This document shows, in pieces, positions 61,343 to 64,000 of a DNA stretch of 64,000 bases; position 1 is the stretch's first letter, and each line of letters begins with the position of its first letter. The DNA lies in the NCBI RefSeq assembly GCF_050271975.1, contig NZ_CP189850.1, positions 620,001 to 684,000 of the forward strand, in the 5' to 3' direction. Under the pieces are notes generated by a model. It saw nothing but the letters and a program-made list of their open reading frames with translations. It was not told the origin of the DNA and made no database searches. The DNA is from Litorimonas sp947503715 (lineage in GTDB: Bacteria > Pseudomonadota > Alphaproteobacteria > Caulobacterales > Maricaulaceae). A program made the translations under genes and the position numbers.

Positions 61343-62453
61343 CGGTTTCCGGAGACCACCCGGTTCTCGTTTTATAGGTAAACCGTCCGGCATCATCCAA
61401 ACGGCGCGAAACGATGCCGCGTCCTTTTAGACAGTTGAGATGTGCGACGCTTTCCCCGACGGCCATAATCCGGTTGCTATCCGTGATTTCCCGCCGAAAC
61501 AGAACGGAATAGACTCCGGTGGAGAGGCGCGGTTCGCGACAAAATTCTGCGAGACGGTTGAGCGCTTTCTCGTGATGTTCAATCAATTTCCCGAGCCGCT
61601 TATGCGCACCGCGAAAGGGAATGCCATGCGCCGGACACACCAGCACATCCTCGGGGAGTTCGGCCATCAATTTATGGCAGGAATTAATCCAATCTTCCAG
61701 TGGATTACTCTCCGGCTCCGTCGGCCAGACGGACACGTTCGAGCTAATATTCGGAAGAAGCTGATCACCCGACAGAACGAGATTGAGTTCCGGACAATAG
61801 AGACAGGCATGTTCGGGCGAATGCCCAGACCCGATAATCACGCGCCATTCGCGGCCTCCGATTAATCCCAACTCCCCATCTACCAGACGGTCATAACTTT
61901 GCGGCAGGGTCGAGATCGCTTTGCCGAAGCCGCCAAAGCGCATTTTGTAAAGTTCGATCTGCTCAGATGTGAAGCCGCATTTCTGGTAAAAGCGGACGCC
62001 CTCTTTCGGCGCGACCTTCCCCGTATCCGCCGCCATGAGGCGGCAGAGAAAATACTCGCCGCGCGTCATAAGAAGCGGCGCGCCGAATTTCCGGCAGAGC
62101 CAGCCCGCCAAGCCGGTATGATCGGGATGAAGATGGGTGCAGATGACGCGGTTGACGGGACGGCCGCCGAGCAATCCCGTGAAATGTTTTTCCCAAATCT
62201 CACGGCTGACCTTGTCCGCAATGCCCGTATCGACAATCACCCAGCCATCCCGGTCTCTCAGCGCCCAGAGATTAATGTGGTTGAGGCCCGTCATCGGCAG
62301 GGAGAACCGCAACCAATAGACCCCGGGTGCAACCTCTGTGGCGCTTCCCGCTTCGGGCGCCTCGTCCACGATGTAATCCAACCCACGCCCCTCATACCCG
62401 CTCGTTTTGACGAGAGATTGATCGGCGGGTGTTTTTACAGAAGATCGTGTCAT
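61326..62453 (-). CDS. MBL-fold metallohydrolase
   Basis: A 375-residue metallo-beta-lactamase-fold hydrolase. CTHLHPDHTGLAGWL is the HxHxDH zinc motif, GSGHSPEHACLY gives the next His and LSGDQLLPNIS the bridging Asp; VCPAHGIPFRGAH supplies the final His. A C-terminal helical domain (about 285-375) is of the type found in MBL proteins related to glyoxalase II/LACTB2. Substrate unknown. ATG 62453 chosen; the upstream extension has no supporting start. Divergent from mccB, which suggests a possible link to leucine or acyl-CoA catabolism. Confidence 0.85.
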   Translation of the reverse strand: MTRSSVKTPADQSLVKTSGYEGRGLDYIVDEAPEAGSATEVAPGVYWLRFSLPMTGLNHINLWALRDRDGWVIVDTGIADKVSREIWEKHFTGLLGGRPVNRVICTHLHPDHTGLAGWLCRKFGAPLLMTRGEYFLCRLMAADTGKVAPKEGVRFYQKCGFTSEQIELYKMRFGGFGKAISTLPQSYDRLVDGELGLIGGREWRVIIGSGHSPEHACLYCPELNLVLSGDQLLPNISSNVSVWPTEPESNPLEDWINSCHKLMAELPEDVLVCPAHGIPFRGAHKRLGKLIEHHEKALNRLAEFCREPRLSTGVYSVLFRREITDSNRIMAVGESVAHLNCLKGRGIVSRRLDDAGRFTYKTRTGWSPETVKAAV

Positions 62454-62557
62454 GTGCCCAAGATAGGCGCTGAGCCGCCAATTACTAGCAAGCATTTGCG
62501 CACAGCTCCTATTCCAGTGGATGGACATTGCGCGCCGCGCTTCCTAATCAAGGGCCT

Positions 62558-64000
62558 ATGCCGAAGATACAGTCCAAGATTAATCCCGACAGTCCGCAAT
62601 TTCGGGAGAACCGCGAAGCGATGGAAGCGCTTGTCGCGGATTTGCGCGAGAAGGTCGGGAAGATTGCACTGGGCGGCTCTGAACGGTCGCGGGAACGTCA
62701 CCTGTCGCGTGGGAAATTGCTGCCGCGGGAGCGCGTCGAACGCCTGCTGGATCCGGGCACCCCGTTTCTCGAACTCAGTCAAATGGCGGCTTACGGGATG
62801 TATGATGACCAAGTCCCCAGTGCGGGTCTGATCACAGGCATTGGCCGCGTCTCGGGCCGCGAGGTCATGATTATTTGTAATGACGCGACCGTCAAAGGCG
62901 GGACCTATTATCCCATGACCTGCGAGAAACAGGCGCGGGCGCAGGAAATTGCACAAGAGAATAGGCTGCCCTGTATCTATCTCGTGGACTCGGGTGGCGG
63001 AAACCTGCCCAATCAGGCGGAGATTTTTCCGGGCAAGGAAGATTTTGGCCGCGCCTTTTACAATCAGGCCAATATGAGTGCCCAAGGCATCGCGCAGATC
63101 GCGGTCGTTATGGGCAGTTGCACGGCGGGCGGGGCCTATGTTCCAGCCATGGCGGATGAGAGTATTATCGTTGCCGACCAAGGGACAATCTTCCTCGCGG
63201 GACCACCCCTCGTGAAATCCGCGACGGGCGAGGATATTGATGCGGAGAGCCTCGGCGGTGGTGCGTTACACGCGCGGACCAGTGGCGTGGTCGATCACCT
63301 CGCCGCCAATGATGCGCATGCGCTGCAAATGGCGCGCGATGCGGTGGAGACTTTAGGGAAAGCGACCCCGTCTTTTTCGCCCGACGAAACTCACGAACCG
63401 CCTGCCTATGACGTGGACGAATTGGACGGCGTCGTGCCGACGGACCTCCGCCAACCCTATGATTGTCGCGAGATTATTGCGCGCATCACGGACGGGTCCA
63501 AATTCACGGAATTTAAGAAAGAGTTCGGGACGACGCTCGTCTGCGGCTTTGCCAGTATTCACGGCTACCGCGTTGGTATTCTCGGCAATAATGGCGTCTT
63601 GTTTTCGGATTCTGCGGTAAAGGGCGCGCATTTTGTTGAGCTCTGCGCGCAGCGGAAAATTCCGCTGATCTTCCTGCAAAACATCACGGGCTTTATGGTT
63701 GGATCAAAAGCCGAAGCGGGTGGTATCGCCAAACATGGCGCAAAAATGGTCCACGCGGTGGCCTGTGCCAAAGTCCCGAAATTCACGGTTATCGTTGGCG
63801 GCTCTTACGGCGCGGGGAATTACGGCATGTGCGGGCGAGCCTACTCACCACGCCTGATGTTCATGTGGCCCAATGCGCGGATTTCGATCATGGGCGGGGA
63901 GCAGGCTGCGGATGTGCTGGCCACCGTCAATCGCGACGCCGCGAATTGGACGGACGAAGAACGCGAAGCCTTTAAGAAACCGATTATTGAGCGGTTCGAA
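62558..64000 (+). CDS. mccB: Methylcrotonoyl-CoA carboxylase beta subunit, 3'-truncated by window edge
   Basis: 481 codons are present without a stop, running off the window. Carboxyltransferase domains: N-terminal part with ICNDATVKGGTYYPMT, YLVDSGGGNLPNQ, FYNQANMS and VVMGSCTAGGAYVPAMADE; C-terminal part with GFMVGSKAEAGGIAKHGAKMV and GGSYGAGNYGM. These match MccB better than PccB. The enzyme carboxylates 3-methylcrotonyl-CoA in leucine breakdown, with the biotin-carrying MccA expected just downstream. AAGGG ribosome-binding site before ATG 62558. Confidence 0.93.
   Translation, partial: MPKIQSKINPDSPQFRENREAMEALVADLREKVGKIALGGSERSRERHLSRGKLLPRERVERLLDPGTPFLELSQMAAYGMYDDQVPSAGLITGIGRVSGREVMIICNDATVKGGTYYPMTCEKQARAQEIAQENRLPCIYLVDSGGGNLPNQAEIFPGKEDFGRAFYNQANMSAQGIAQIAVVMGSCTAGGAYVPAMADESIIVADQGTIFLAGPPLVKSATGEDIDAESLGGGALHARTSGVVDHLAANDAHALQMARDAVETLGKATPSFSPDETHEPPAYDVDELDGVVPTDLRQPYDCREIIARITDGSKFTEFKKEFGTTLVCGFASIHGYRVGILGNNGVLFSDSAVKGAHFVELCAQRKIPLIFLQNITGFMVGSKAEAGGIAKHGAKMVHAVACAKVPKFTVIVGGSYGAGNYGMCGRAYSPRLMFMWPNARISIMGGEQAADVLATVNRDAANWTDEEREAFKKPIIERFE

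Noticed and set aside
1..64000. CRISPR array, prophage or insertion sequence
   Set aside because: No regularly spaced direct repeats, no transposase, integrase or phage structural gene was seen in the window.

Overview
The window is a gene-dense stretch of an alphaproteobacterial chromosome, most likely from a marine stalked or budding lineage (Caulobacterales/Maricaulales/Hyphomonadaceae type). This rests on gene content and order: mutS-glnD-murJ-trpS, nfu-tsaB-rimI-fur, phoH-ybeY-corC-lnt-HTH-trmB and smr-mltA-tim44 opposite secB all follow alphaproteobacterial patterns. A perfect CtrA-type box (TTAA-N7-TTAAC) lies at 8582-8597. No rRNA, tRNA, prophage, insertion sequence or CRISPR array was found. 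The species cannot be fixed from the sequence alone.

Layout. 1-4.7 kb: the end of a bile-acid:sodium-symporter-like protein, hemJ, and reverse-strand genes for a DUF922-like metalloprotease, an alpha/beta hydrolase and a wax ester synthase/DGAT. 5-11 kb: rho, small envelope lipoproteins, a PQQ-type sugar dehydrogenase and a ComM/YifB ATPase. 11.4-14.3 kb: a PAS-REC protein without a kinase core, converging with an AmpG-like permease. 14.3-23 kb: mutS, glnD, murJ, trpS and a PCu(A)C copper-chaperone lipoprotein. 23-25 kb: two tandem PDZ-M48 protease lipoproteins. 25-29 kb: nfu, tsaB, rimI, a Fur/Mur regulator and an HELGH protein, facing an LpxH-like phosphoesterase.

29.5-42.6 kb: miaB, then an accessory block (YcxB-like protein, HTH regulator, DUF6065-like protein, AbgT transporter, orphan secreted protein), then phoH, a second DUF922-like gene, ybeY, corC, lnt, an HTH regulator, trmB and rph. 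metK, often found between the HTH gene and trmB in relatives, is not there. 42.7-47.2 kb: pgi, a candidate structured RNA, a cyclophilin lipoprotein and hisS. 48-56.3 kb: hslU (no adjacent hslV), a TetR/DM13 divergent pair with a visible operator, smr-mltA-tim44, secB, dnaN and recF. 56.5-64 kb: a UbiH-family hydroxylase, ftsK, a 54-residue membrane protein, an MBL hydrolase and the 5' part of mccB.

Most genes are housekeeping: translation and tRNA modification, replication and repair, envelope assembly, nitrogen sensing, Fe-S and metal homeostasis. The less ordinary material is intergenic. Two gaps (47.2-48.0 and 60.3-61.2 kb) carry related palindromic repeats with RNA-like hairpins, and the pgi-cyclophilin gap folds into two hairpins with complementary loops and alternative pairing. 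Five proteins carry HExxH zinc-protease motifs, four of them as two paralogous pairs. No complete new defence or mobile system was recognised.
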